Source: Gallionella sp. (lineage in GTDB: Bacteria > Pseudomonadota > Gammaproteobacteria > Burkholderiales > Gallionellaceae). Taken from it: 64,000 nucleotides of DNA. The notes below the pieces were generated by a model. It saw only the letters and a program-made list of their open reading frames with translations, was not told the origin of the DNA and made no database searches. The position numbers and the translations under genes were made by a program. This document shows positions 6,818 to 15,191 of the stretch, piece after piece (the stretch's first letter is position 1; each line of letters begins with the position of its first letter). The DNA lies in contig JALNYK010000004.1 of NCBI GenBank assembly GCA_023229845.1, positions 53,832 to 117,831 of the forward strand. The letters run 5' to 3'.

Positions 6818-8527
6818 TCAGAAATAACTACTTGGGTTGGAATCCCCCGGGGAGGGGATGGGGTCTGCCTTTGGGGCAGTTTTTCGTTGTTGAGCATGGG
6901 AGGGCAACGGCGTCGATTGTGATTGCCCCAATTGCTCTAAATAGGCGCGCTCCTGCTGAATCAGGGGCTGCAACTCTGGATTGGTAACTTTGATTCCTTG
7001 TGCAAGTGCTAGGCGGATCGCTACCGCTTTATAGGCATCTGGGCCGCCAAGAGTAACTTTGCCATTCCACTTCTGGGCCGCAAGCTGGAGTGCGGCCAAT
7101 ATTGTTGATGCGTCTTGCTGCTGGTGCACGTGAATTTTCCGCCCGTAATCGATAAAGGAGGAAACTGTTGGAGCCGCAGTCGATGAGTAGGCCACGAAGC
7201 GCCCTCGGGCATGTCCTTGGTATCCACGTATATCAGTTAGAGTTGCGACTCCATTAGGGCCATGCAGCGAGGCTTGCTTGGTCGAGTAGCGCAGTTCATC
7301 ATGAACGGCTTGACCTTTCTCCGGGGCATCACGGAAGCCAATCAGAACTTCCCTAAAGGTCGAGAACCTGCGCCACCGCTGACCGAACTCAGCGCGGGCC
7401 ATTTTCTGGTGCTCTCGAATAGCCGCGAGTTGGGCGGCATGCATGGCTGCCAAAAGGCTGCGTTCGGCCCGCATGGCAGTGCCGCGCCCCTTCCATCCTT
7501 GAGCGTAAAAGTTTTTTCGCTCAGTGAACTGTGCAGCTTTCAATTCACGGAACTGCGCCTTCAGAGATGAGTTCAATTTCTCGCGGGCAAGTCGCTTCGT
7601 GATTTTGCGTTTCCTTCTGGTCTTTGCGTAATCTATCCACCCTTCCGGCATTGGAGTGACCGGCTGGGGTTCGCGCGGGGGAATCACCAGGTCTTCAAAG
7701 GGAGGCAGGAATTCACCTAGCCGTTTGGTCAAACAACTAATAGCGGCATTACGGTGAGCGCTGGAAGCTTTTACGAACTCATCTCCAATCTGAAGCACAG
7801 CGCCGCTTCCTTTGCGGTGGTATGCAATGCCAATAGCAGCGAGCTGGCGGTGCAGCTCCTGCCACGATGTGGCGGCCTGAATAATGGGGGCGGCCAGTTC
7901 AATCGCAATTCTTTCGGCGGATTTCTCGCCGATTCGTGTTTCGAAATCCCGAGCCGTCTGGCTGATCCGACGATCTCGTTTCGCAGTGCGTTCCTTCGCT
8001 TCCGATTTCCAAACAACTTTTCCGTTATCGACAGTGAATTTTCCGGACTCCTCAATCGCCCATCCCTGTGCCAGTTCTAATTCTCGACAGGCCTTCTCAA
8101 GTTCATTCTTCGTCCAGCCGTGAGCAGGGTCTATGGCCCGGTAGGTTTCTGGGTGGATGCGATTAACTGCCACGTGGACGTGCAGACATTCAGTATCGTT
8201 ATGGAGCCCCCAGACGGCTTGGCATTCCTCAAGGCCCAAGCGCTTGAGGGCATGCTGTACTGAAGCCTTGACTTGTTCGAGTGTGGGAGCCTCTCCTTCG
8301 CGCCAGGAGAGCATGAAGTGAAATGCTGGATCGTGGCAGCGGGTATTTTGAATCGCACAGGCTTTCATTTCCGCGATCGCAGTGTCTACCCCCAAGAGGT
8401 TGTAGCAACCGGCTGCTTCGATCTTCTCGATGACCTTGCCACCTTTAATGCCAAGCGCAGTGTAATTGACCAGCGCAAAAAAACTGCTCAGCCCGTCGCG
8501 TCGTTTGTTCATGACCTTGCCGATCAT
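6818..8527 (-). CDS. MOBP-type relaxase with C-terminal LPD7-like domain
   Basis: 569 residues. Relaxases nick DNA at oriT and pilot the single strand into the recipient. Motif III is clear at about residues 108-128, of the form HxDTxxxHxHxxxN (HNDTECLHVHVAVNRIHPET), which binds the catalytic metal. The N-terminal tyrosine region is less certain (FFALVNYTAL). A basic linker lies in the middle, and the final third (GHARGRFVAYSS to KVTLGGPDAYKAVAIRLA) matches the polyvalent LPD7 domain common on such relaxases. The start overlaps the MobC-like stop as ATGA. No helicase domain is present. Confidence 0.85.
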   Translation of the reverse strand: MIGKVMNKRRDGLSSFFALVNYTALGIKGGKVIEKIEAAGCYNLLGVDTAIAEMKACAIQNTRCHDPAFHFMLSWREGEAPTLEQVKASVQHALKRLGLEECQAVWGLHNDTECLHVHVAVNRIHPETYRAIDPAHGWTKNELEKACRELELAQGWAIEESGKFTVDNGKVVWKSEAKERTAKRDRRISQTARDFETRIGEKSAERIAIELAAPIIQAATSWQELHRQLAAIGIAYHRKGSGAVLQIGDEFVKASSAHRNAAISCLTKRLGEFLPPFEDLVIPPREPQPVTPMPEGWIDYAKTRRKRKITKRLAREKLNSSLKAQFRELKAAQFTERKNFYAQGWKGRGTAMRAERSLLAAMHAAQLAAIREHQKMARAEFGQRWRRFSTFREVLIGFRDAPEKGQAVHDELRYSTKQASLHGPNGVATLTDIRGYQGHARGRFVAYSSTAAPTVSSFIDYGRKIHVHQQQDASTILAALQLAAQKWNGKVTLGGPDAYKAVAIRLALAQGIKVTNPELQPLIQQERAYLEQLGQSQSTPLPSHAQQRKTAPKADPIPSPGDSNPSSYF

Positions 8528-8826
8528 TCGCTGCTCCCGGCCTGAATACGCTTGATAGCAAGAATCACTTCGCGAAGCGCTTCAGCCATTTCAGGGGCGT
8601 ACATTCCCTTAGTTTCGGTTAGGGCGTGTTTCAGCAATCCACCAGTGCGGCGAAGCTCGTTGATAATGTGAAGATCTGATTTCGGTTGAATTGGCTGTTT
8701 GAGGCAGCGGCGGCGGGCGATTTCAGAGACGGATAGGCCCGCAGCTTTCGCGTCGGCAAGCACGCGCTGGTGCTCCAGCGGCGTGGCGCGGAAATTGATG
8801 CGCTTGGTCAGGCCATCGCGGCGCAT
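8524..8826 (-). CDS. MobC-like relaxosome accessory protein
   Basis: 100 residues: a ribbon-helix-helix-like N-terminus (TKRINFRATPLEHQRVLADA, GLSVSEIARRRCL) followed by a helical tail (INELRRTGGLLKHAL). This matches the MobC/TraJ-type small proteins that bind oriT and help the relaxase open the strand. It overlaps the relaxase gene by 4 bases, and its start overlaps the DotA/TraY stop (TAATG). Assignment rests on the motif pattern and position. Confidence 0.75.
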   Translation of the reverse strand: MRRDGLTKRINFRATPLEHQRVLADAKAAGLSVSEIARRRCLKQPIQPKSDLHIINELRRTGGLLKHALTETKGMYAPEMAEALREVILAIKRIQAGSSE

Positions 8827-11162
8827 TACTCTACCCCGCTTGAACCAGGGCCAATCGTAAGCGAGCTAGGAGTATGGCCTTCTGGAGCGTGTTCGCGACT
8901 TGCTGCTGAGCTATCAGCCTGATCTCGTGCCGCCCCAAGGGAGCGGCGGACAGAGTCCTTTCCGCTGCCCGTGCTGGCCCTTAGCGCGCCACTTGTGACA
9001 ACCATTGCAGTGCGCCCTTGGTTTGAGCCAATCTGTTCAATTCGGTGAGCTGTGCTTTGTTCGCCCAGATCGCCGATCCCCGCACCAATCCAGCGCAGGA
9101 TGCGGTCCGGTAGAGTTTGCGGGAGAGAGAACAGCAACATGATGGCTGAGAACAGCACCACGCCATAAGCGAGGATGAATCCCGCCACCGAAAGCAGGCC
9201 TGTGATGCTGTCCGCCTGCATGCCTCTGAACATAAGCATGAAACCTGAGTTGATGAAGCCGATTGCAGGGTTAAGCAACGTGAAAGTGGCCACAAGTCCC
9301 AATAACATCAATGCAGGGCGAGTGAAAAGCGACATAAGCAGCAGATAGCCTTGCTGTTGCCCGCCGATGAATGAGTCGTTACCTTCAGGCGTCAGGTGCA
9401 TCACCATCCACAATGCCGAGGCAATGAGAGATTCGACACACTGAACAAGCCAGGCAATAACGCCAATAGTGAAGATGAAATACGGTACAAGAGGAATCCA
9501 GATTGACAAGAAGTATCCCAGGTAAAGCAATGCGTACAGGCCTTGGCTCATCAAGGCAAACAGATTAAAGAACAGCCCCTTTACGCCAGCAATCGCGCCA
9601 ACTACGAACGCGCCAACTGCCGAGATATTCGTGCCCAGCACGCTTTCCTGAGAACCTGTCTTGGCGGCTTCCTGTAATCCCTCCAGCCCTCCTTTCATTA
9701 TTGCTCCAGCCACCAGCGCCGCCTCGCTGTAGCCCGCGATGTTGTCGCCAAGATCCTTAATCTGCCAGATCAGGTCTTCTTCGCTGTTTGGATTCAATGA
9801 ATAAACAACCAAACCGACAATATCGTCAGCCCAGCCAGCGAAGGTGCTGGAGAAAAATGACTTGATCGATGAACCGCCATCCATGAAATCTTCGGCCTTG
9901 AAAGTCGGCAGGCTTGGCAGCGGTGGCTTGACGTGATTTTCAGGTGTGCTCAACGCCCTGGTGAGCGCATTGCCAGCAACTGCGTTGTACGGGAACATGG
10001 CCGTTTGCAACGCCGTATTCACTTGGCCGGGAGTCAAAAGATGATCGAGGCCAGCACCTGGCACAAAAGAACTATTAACTTTGGTCGAGCGACGCACAAA
10101 GTCCTTGAGACGCGCGATTTCCATGTATAGGCTTCCCGCTGATACCCAGCCTTGCGCCGTCAGTTTGGTCAACAAGGTGGCATTATCAACAGCGATTCCC
10201 GCGTGTACGGTGATGCGCAGTTCGTCCAACATTCTTTGCCGAAGCTGGGTAATTTGTGTCCGGATTGAGGCAGCGGAAACCGGCTGATTGCCCTCGACCG
10301 CAGAAATGATCTGGTCGGATATGGGCTTGACCCCGCTCGGGCCGAACAGGCCGGAGACAAATTTGTACTGGGTCACCGTAATCTGATTGGCAAGCTTCGC
10401 TGCCACATCTGCCGCGCCCTGATCGTTGGTATGGCCAGGTGCGGAGAAGTTGGAAACAATCTGCATTTGCCCGCAAATTTCGTCACTCCCTCCCCAGGAC
10501 GGTGAACTGTAGCTGACGGTGGTCATGGTTTTAACCAAATCCCCGGATTGCGTGCGCGGTGTTTCTTTGAATTTTGCAGCGAAGGGCTTCTGATCGGGGA
10601 ATACAATCTCGGCGGCTTTACCTGCCGCATAGGCACATACCTGCATCCGAATTGCATCTGCTGCCAGCATGTCGAATTTGGAGTCATCGACCACGCTTTG
10701 CATGACTGTATTCGTCGCATTACCGACTACCGCGCGTTCCACATAGACACCCCAGCCGACGCTAGCGAAACCGCTGCCCCAAAGAATGATGAACTTCATA
10801 ATTAGAAGTTGAATCAAGCTATAGCCTGAGGTGCTTGGAATCAGGCAGGCAGAGGCAGTAAGCGTGCGTAAAGGGGTGTAGAACGTCGACCACTTTTTGC
10901 CCAAAGCCACTCCATCATTGGCCGTGTTGGTTATTCCAAAAATGGTTATCCACGCCAGAATGACCGTTCCAAAAATCAGCACTCCGCTATTGAACCAGCC
11001 GAACATTGCCGCCAGTGCTGATGCGGCGGATGCCATTGCAGGTGGCAATGGTTGCAGGCCTGGTACCCAGTGTTCAATCGATGTACCAAAAACCTGATGC
11101 AAAAGATCGACCGCAGAATCGGAAGCTTGCGGGATGTAGGTTTGTGCGTTTTGTGGGTCCAT
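8826..11162 (-). CDS. traY: DotA/TraY-family type IVB transfer membrane protein
   Basis: 778 residues. DotA (Legionella) and TraY (IncI plasmids) are large polytopic inner-membrane proteins of the type IVB secretion apparatus. Hydrophobic segments occur near 50-80 and 105-140, with a cluster at about 510-700 (LFALMSQGLYALLYLGYFL, LMSLFTRPALMLLGLVATF). A large soluble region separates them, and the C-terminal tail is polar. The YFLSIWIPLVPYFIF segment before the CVESLIASALWM stretch is typical of the family. It heads a leftward operon with mobC and the relaxase. Confidence 0.85.
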   Translation of the reverse strand: MDPQNAQTYIPQASDSAVDLLHQVFGTSIEHWVPGLQPLPPAMASAASALAAMFGWFNSGVLIFGTVILAWITIFGITNTANDGVALGKKWSTFYTPLRTLTASACLIPSTSGYSLIQLLIMKFIILWGSGFASVGWGVYVERAVVGNATNTVMQSVVDDSKFDMLAADAIRMQVCAYAAGKAAEIVFPDQKPFAAKFKETPRTQSGDLVKTMTTVSYSSPSWGGSDEICGQMQIVSNFSAPGHTNDQGAADVAAKLANQITVTQYKFVSGLFGPSGVKPISDQIISAVEGNQPVSAASIRTQITQLRQRMLDELRITVHAGIAVDNATLLTKLTAQGWVSAGSLYMEIARLKDFVRRSTKVNSSFVPGAGLDHLLTPGQVNTALQTAMFPYNAVAGNALTRALSTPENHVKPPLPSLPTFKAEDFMDGGSSIKSFFSSTFAGWADDIVGLVVYSLNPNSEEDLIWQIKDLGDNIAGYSEAALVAGAIMKGGLEGLQEAAKTGSQESVLGTNISAVGAFVVGAIAGVKGLFFNLFALMSQGLYALLYLGYFLSIWIPLVPYFIFTIGVIAWLVQCVESLIASALWMVMHLTPEGNDSFIGGQQQGYLLLMSLFTRPALMLLGLVATFTLLNPAIGFINSGFMLMFRGMQADSITGLLSVAGFILAYGVVLFSAIMLLFSLPQTLPDRILRWIGAGIGDLGEQSTAHRIEQIGSNQGRTAMVVTSGALRASTGSGKDSVRRSLGAARDQADSSAASREHAPEGHTPSSLTIGPGSSGVE

Positions 11163-11330
11163 TTGCTACCTCCATGTAGCAAAAACGAAGAAAAAAATAT
11201 AAAAAAACTTATGCATTTTCGAAATTTTTTAATATTTATTTTCTTCGTTAAATCAAATAGTTGCGCAAAGAAAAATACACGCGCAGAATTCAAAATGCAA
11301 GCGAGAATTTAAATATTTTTGGAGGTGGAA
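11163..11330. promoter_or_regulatory. A/T-rich divergent intergenic region
   Basis: A 168-base gap between the divergent traY and traX-like genes. It has runs such as AAAAAAATATAAAAAAACTT and GAAATTTTTTAATATTTATT and is far more A/T-rich than anything nearby. It must hold promoters for both directions. A plasmid-type oriT or a silencer (H-NS-like) site is possible; I could not identify a nic sequence. Confidence 0.45.
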
Positions 11331-11810
11331 ATGGGTGTCGTAAATCTCGCCGGTCGAGCCGGTAAGCGGGTCGCTAAAGAAGCTGGATACGTCATCGGAA
11401 CATACGGACTCGCCGCAGGCGCGAGCGTTATCAAGAAGAGCGCACAGGTGGTCAAAAACAGCGTTGTTGGCGAGCTGCATAAAGCTACGCCAGAAGAGCT
11501 CAGTGCGATCAAGGCAGAGTTCGATGATGCGCTCTCGCAACTCACGCCTGCCGAATACAAACGGCAGGCCCGGAACTGGCAGGTAAGAAGCCGCTGGCAT
11601 TATGTGGCCGCATTGTTGTTGTTCCTGGTCGCGGCCTATTTTCTTCTCGTTAACCCTGGATGGACCGGCTTAAATGCACTGGGCTTGGCGGCATTGAGCT
11701 TTTCGCATGGCCTGAGAGCCGCGTATCGCTACTGGCAAATGAAGACGCAGACGTTCTTCGTCGAGGGAGCCTTTATGGGCTGGTTGAAGAGCGGTGCATG
11801 GTTGGTCTGA
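11331..11810 (+). CDS. TraX-like small membrane protein
   Basis: 159 residues. The ATG at 11331 is chosen because GGAGGTGG lies directly upstream, so the upstream TTG is unlikely. A glycine/alanine-rich N-terminus is followed by a soluble helix (TPEELSAIKAEFDDALSQ) and two membrane segments near 92-125 (HYVAALLLFLVAAYFLLV, LNALGLAALSFSHGL). IncI plasmids carry a small TraX next to TraY, which fits size and place, but the sequence match is from memory and weak. Its stop overlaps the next start (TGATG). Confidence 0.5.
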   Translation: MGVVNLAGRAGKRVAKEAGYVIGTYGLAAGASVIKKSAQVVKNSVVGELHKATPEELSAIKAEFDDALSQLTPAEYKRQARNWQVRSRWHYVAALLLFLVAAYFLLVNPGWTGLNALGLAALSFSHGLRAAYRYWQMKTQTFFVEGAFMGWLKSGAWLV

Positions 11811-12106
11811 TGTACCAGACGGACGAATTCCACGAAGGCCTGCCAGTGTATCGAGACGCTGGCCGCCAGCTCGGGCCAGACGAAAAAACGAAGTGGCAAC
11901 GGGCTTGGGAAGATGGGTTTTACACTCGGTCTGCGCTTTATCGGCTGAAGGGCCGGAAGCCCGCCGACGATGCCGAACCCAAGGCCTACGTGACCAATAC
12001 ATTGGGAAGGCTCACCAACTTGTACCACATACAGGATGCGGTCGAGGTAAAGCGCCACCGGAAGACATTGAAGCGGCTGGCCAGATTGGCTAGACGAAAA
12101 CACTAG
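11810..12106 (+). CDS. Hypothetical protein coupled to the TraX-like gene
   Basis: 98 residues from the ATG that overlaps the preceding stop (TGATG at 11808-11812). A longer open frame upstream would overlap traX and is not needed. The protein is very basic at the C-terminus (VKRHRKTLKRLARLARRKH) and may bind nucleic acid. No family recognised. Confidence 0.5.
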   Translation: MYQTDEFHEGLPVYRDAGRQLGPDEKTKWQRAWEDGFYTRSALYRLKGRKPADDAEPKAYVTNTLGRLTNLYHIQDAVEVKRHRKTLKRLARLARRKH

Positions 12107-12124
12107 AAGGAGATAGGCGGAATC

Positions 12125-12481
12125 ATGCTCAAGATATCGAAAAGTCGGCAGTGTTGGTTGATCGTTTGCATTTGTGTGTTAAATGCCAGCACCGCTAATG
12201 CTGCGGCGATTGGGGATGCAGCTATGGCTGCTATAGCTGCGCAGTGTCAGGCCCAGGCTACTGCCGTGCATAGTGCATGGTGGCCACAAGTCCAAAACGC
12301 CGTAGCCCAAGGAAGCGCATCTGAAGCAAGAACGGCGGCGTGTGGTGACGGTGGTCAATACGATGTACAAATTGATTGCCTTAACCAGTTTTATCAACTG
12401 GCATCTCCCGCGCAATTGGCGGCCATACGAATGCAAACCCGAGCCCTGTTATCGTCGCGAGGCTTGAAGCCATGTCCGTAA
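12125..12481 (+). CDS. Exported small protein
   Basis: 118 residues. An N-terminal signal peptide (about 1-26, ending ANA-AAIG) is followed by a helical alanine/glutamine-rich domain with four cysteines in the mature part (QCQAQ, AACGD, DCLNQ, KPCP), probably two disulfides. AAGGAGA lies before the start. It is the last gene of the rightward three-gene unit and is followed by a terminator. Function unknown; a periplasmic transfer accessory is possible. Confidence 0.6.
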   Translation: MLKISKSRQCWLIVCICVLNASTANAAAIGDAAMAAIAAQCQAQATAVHSAWWPQVQNAVAQGSASEARTAACGDGGQYDVQIDCLNQFYQLASPAQLAAIRMQTRALLSSRGLKPCP

Positions 12482-12524
12482 TGACAAAATAAAGTTCTTT
12501 CATGTGCTGCCGAGTGCATGGTTT

Positions 12525-12554
12525 GAGCCTGGTCGAAACGCCAGGCTCTTTTTT
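12525..12554 (+). terminator. Rho-independent terminator after the exported-protein gene
   Basis: GAGCCTGG (12525-12532) pairs with CCAGGCTC (12541-12548) around TCGAAACG and is followed by six T residues. Confidence 0.85.
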
Positions 12555-12563
12555 CATCAAGAT

Positions 12564-12800
12564 TTAATCTGTAGGTAGATAGCCCAAGCTCGACTGTTGG
12601 CGCGTACTGGCGTAGCCAGCACGCAAGCCAATAGTGAGCAGTCCAAGCGGGAGCCGCGCAGCGGCGGTTAGCGCGGCAGGTTCAGCGTGCTTTCTTGGGG
12701 GCGCCTTCAGGACGGTCAGGATCGGGCTGTGGGCCTCGGCAGGGGATGGGATAGCTACTGCCAAGGCGAAGGCCGCCAGAATGCACCATAAAGCTCTCAT
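12564..12800 (-). CDS. Small exported protein, end of integrase operon
   Basis: 78 residues. A signal peptide is likely (MRALWCILAAFALAVA, cleavage near PAEA-HS). The remaining 50 or so residues have no recognisable fold. Its ATG overlaps the stop of the upstream gene (ATGA at 12797-12800), which supports it. It ends close to the terminator of the convergent unit. Confidence 0.45.
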   Translation of the reverse strand: MRALWCILAAFALAVAIPSPAEAHSPILTVLKAPPRKHAEPAALTAAARLPLGLLTIGLRAGYASTRQQSSLGYLPTD

Positions 12801-13126
12801 GGCACTATCTTTGTGATACCCATTTCAGCCAGTACCGCATCGCGAAAATCGCCTCGAAAGGCGAAAAAGCTGAACCCATCGAGCTCGTAGATCATCGCAC
12901 CAGGTTCTTCGGTCTCAATAGCATGATCCAGCACCCGAATCGCCGCTTGGCGCAGCTCCATTTCTACCGGCTCACGAATGCAGGGCCGCATTTTCCAGAT
13001 CACCAGATCGATGCCGGGCAGTAGGCAGTCCAGCAATATAGGCGTAGTACCTGCGCGCTGCACCAGCGCGGCCAGCGGCACCTGGTTAATGTGTTTGAAG
13101 TTAATGGCATCAAAATCAATCATCAT
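12797..13126 (-). CDS. Hypothetical protein, integrase operon
   Basis: 109 residues, starting MMIDFDAINF, soluble and acidic, with a beta-rich C-terminus (AMIYELDGFSFFAFRGDF). It overlaps the upstream gene by 11 bases and the downstream one by 4. No family recognised. Confidence 0.5.
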   Translation of the reverse strand: MMIDFDAINFKHINQVPLAALVQRAGTTPILLDCLLPGIDLVIWKMRPCIREPVEMELRQAAIRVLDHAIETEEPGAMIYELDGFSFFAFRGDFRDAVLAEMGITKIVP

Positions 13127-13388
13127 CTAGTCCCATATCAAAAATAGCCTTGCGACCGGCCATATTGAGACGAGCCTCTTTCGAAACACGCCAATTGGGA
13201 TCATGCTTGGCATTGTGGCAAAGCTCGGCGAGTTTCTTCAAGACCGCATTTGAGCCGGCAAATCTTTTTCCCTGCTGGAACAACTCGGCAATAGCTTGAG
13301 GATTCCCCCGGTTGTTGAACAGAAGCGCTTCAGCGATGGCGGCTAATGCCTGAAGTTCCAGTTCGGCTTGAGTTCGTTTCCGTGTCAT
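13116..13388 (-). CDS. Hypothetical helical protein, integrase operon
   Basis: 90 residues, nearly all predicted helix (QAELELQALAAIAEALLF, AVLKKLAELCHNAKHD), acidic end LDDD. Overlaps the next gene. Unknown; the size and order would allow an antitoxin-like or regulatory role, but nothing in the sequence proves it. Confidence 0.5.
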   Translation of the reverse strand: MTRKRTQAELELQALAAIAEALLFNNRGNPQAIAELFQQGKRFAGSNAVLKKLAELCHNAKHDPNWRVSKEARLNMAGRKAIFDMGLDDD

Positions 13389-13413
13389 TTGAATTCGGTA
13401 TCAAGGAAAAAGA

Positions 13414-13899
13414 TCATTTTCGGGCATTCATCCATGCTAGCCAGCCCAGTCGATGTGCTCTCACATCGTGCAAAGCATGGTGCCAAGGCTGGTTTGGCTG
13501 GTCGTGGTAACAGCACACGGCATTGTTGAAAACGGTTGTGTCGATCAGCGGTCGCAGGTCATAAACCTTTTTATCCAGATTCACTGGAAGGCCCTCTCCG
13601 AATGCATCCCAAAGCAAGTCCCGGTCATGCGTGGAATCGCTGGCAAGCTGAACGTGACGCGGCAGGGTTGCAAACCATGCCCACAGACGGCGGGTAAGTT
13701 CGTTGCGATTGCAAGCAGCATCTGGAAATTGGCCGAGACACGGCAAGACAGCCTCTCGCACGAAGTGGTTACACCAGGCATCGTTGTAATCCGTCCGCTC
13801 TGCATAAAACTCATGCTGGCCGTCCTCACTCACGATGCCGATGCTGATAAGCTCGCAGTCGATGAAGTCTGTAAATTCGGTATCGAGAAAGAGAATCAT
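13414..13899 (-). CDS. DEDDh-type 3'-5' exonuclease (Rv2179c-like)
   Basis: 161 residues. Three exonuclease motifs are readable: DTEFTD at residue 6 (Exo I), SDSTHDRDLLWDAF near 88 (Exo II) and HHALHDVRAHR near 139 (Exo III with the His and Asp). This is the RNase T-like fold of the Rv2179c family. Predicted to hydrolyse RNA or DNA from the 3' end with two metals. It begins 3 bases after the integrase stop and so is probably co-transcribed with it. The role on the element is unknown. Confidence 0.75.
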   Translation of the reverse strand: MILFLDTEFTDFIDCELISIGIVSEDGQHEFYAERTDYNDAWCNHFVREAVLPCLGQFPDAACNRNELTRRLWAWFATLPRHVQLASDSTHDRDLLWDAFGEGLPVNLDKKVYDLRPLIDTTVFNNAVCCYHDQPNQPWHHALHDVRAHRLGWLAWMNARK

Positions 13900-13902
13900 G
13901 AG

Positions 13903-14919
13903 TTAGCCTAGTTTTCGTGCCAGGTCCTTAGCGCGAGGATGGTAGTAGCGCTTTAACATCGAAAGCGTCTTGTGCCCGGTTACAGATGACAGTTCGAGCA
14001 CATTATCCAGTTTTTCTGCAAGCCTGCTCGTTGCCTCGTGTCGCAGATCGTGAAAATGGAGGTCTCCGAGTTGAGCACGCTCGACAGCGCGCATGAAGGC
14101 CTTTTTCACAGCATCTGGGGTGGTGGCAAAGACTCGCCCGGAAATATGTCGCGGCAGGTCGTTTAACAGCTCGTAGGCACGTATTGAAAGTGGGACGTCT
14201 CGCGATTCTCCGTTCTTGGTGTCATGTAGCCGGACAAATCGATCAACCAGGTACACGTCAGACCAGCGCAGCGCCAACAGCTCGCCGCGCCGCATGGCGG
14301 TTTCCAGTGCCAGGATCACGAGGGGGCGTATCCACGGATTTTGCGTTCCGCCGGCCTCGAAGGTTCCGCGTTCCGCCCTGGTTCTTTGCTCCAGTTCGGC
14401 CAAGAGCTTTTCCTCTTCGCCAGCCCCAAGCCGACGCTTACGTGCTTTGTTCTCAGGCGGTCGACGGATCATCGAGATAGGGTTCTCGATGTGCATTCCC
14501 CATTCTTTCCTGGCTACGTTGATTACGTGAGAGATGAGGTTGAGGTCTCGATTTACAGTCGAACCGCTGACATCCTTGAGGCGTTTGTCGCGCCATTCCG
14601 CCATCAGCTTTCCAGAAAGGCCCGCGACCTTGTACTTGGCAATAGGATCGCGCTGCAAGGATTCGAGCCGGTAACGCTCGATGTCGTGTCCCTTTTTCTG
14701 GCTGGACACTTCTGTGAGGTATCGCTTGAATAGATCGCCAAGCGTATTTTTCTCAGCTTCTGTCCGATCAGTGAATACGCCGCGCTCCATCTCGGACTCG
14801 ATGACCGTAGCCCAAGCTCGTGCGTCTGCCTTTGTATTGAAACTACGGGAAATGGTAGGCCAGCCGTCTCGCCTGACTCGTGCCTCCCAGTAAATCCCAC
14901 GTTGCCGAATTGATGCCAT
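13903..14919 (-). CDS. int: Tyrosine recombinase (integrase)
   Basis: 338 residues from the ATG at 14919 (GGAG 8 bases upstream); a TTG at 14961 would add 14 residues. The N-terminus (GIYWEARVRRDGWPTIS) is an arm-type binding domain. A SAM-like core-binding domain covers about 60-150. The catalytic part shows Arg in ETAMRRGELLALRW, HDLRHEATSRLAE (HxxR), His in TGHKTLSM and Tyr in LKRYYHPRA. Adjacent to the tRNA-Val 3' end, it should mediate integration and excision at that tRNA. Confidence 0.9.
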   Translation of the reverse strand: MASIRQRGIYWEARVRRDGWPTISRSFNTKADARAWATVIESEMERGVFTDRTEAEKNTLGDLFKRYLTEVSSQKKGHDIERYRLESLQRDPIAKYKVAGLSGKLMAEWRDKRLKDVSGSTVNRDLNLISHVINVARKEWGMHIENPISMIRRPPENKARKRRLGAGEEEKLLAELEQRTRAERGTFEAGGTQNPWIRPLVILALETAMRRGELLALRWSDVYLVDRFVRLHDTKNGESRDVPLSIRAYELLNDLPRHISGRVFATTPDAVKKAFMRAVERAQLGDLHFHDLRHEATSRLAEKLDNVLELSSVTGHKTLSMLKRYYHPRAKDLARKLG

Positions 14920-15029
14920 AGCGCGTACTCCATTGCTCTCGTTGGAGCAAATTTGGAGCAATCGGAACGATTCGGGGGAGGACAGAAATCGAGATTGTGA
15001 AAAATCTCTTATTGATTAGTGTCTTGGAT

Positions 15030-15104
15030 TGGTGGGCGGTACAAGGTTCGAACTTGTGACCCCTGCCGTGTGAAGGCAGTGCTCTACCGCTGAGCTAACC
15101 GCCC
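15030..15104 (-). tRNA. tRNA-Val(CAC)
   Basis: Reading the - strand: acceptor stem GGGCGGT pairs with ACCGCCC, followed by A and an encoded CCA (15030-15032). The anticodon stem CTGCC/GGCAG encloses the loop TTCACAC with anticodon CAC, and the T-loop is GGTTCGAAC. Target of the integrated element. Confidence 0.95.
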
Positions 15105-15191
15105 TTAAGAGGACGCGGATTAGACCACAACGGTGTGGTTCCAGTCAATCTTGCTTTTAAAAATTCTTGGCTGGCTTGCAGGCATCGAGCG

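Larger units (their letters stand above)
1..15033. mobile_element. Right part of an integrative conjugative/mobilisable element at tRNA-Val
   Basis: A tyrosine integrase gene lies just inside the 3' end of a tRNA-Val gene, the usual layout of a tRNA-targeted integrative element. Leftward of it are a MOBP-type relaxase, a MobC-like protein, a DotA/TraY transfer protein, many small unknown genes and a TerY-P-like module. Right of the tRNA the genes are ordinary chromosomal ones (cheD, HDOD, ABC-F). The right boundary is inferred to be within or at the tRNA 3' end. I did not find a second copy of the tRNA 3' sequence in the window, so the left end lies before base 1. Only two transfer-apparatus genes are visible, so self-transfer cannot be judged. 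Confidence 0.75.

Noticed and set aside
14920..14961. Integrase start at the TTG 14961
   Set aside because: The ATG at 14919 has a GGAG at good distance and fits the usual integrase N-terminus; the extension overlaps a direct repeat TTGGAGCAAATTTGGAGCAA likely to be part of the attachment region.
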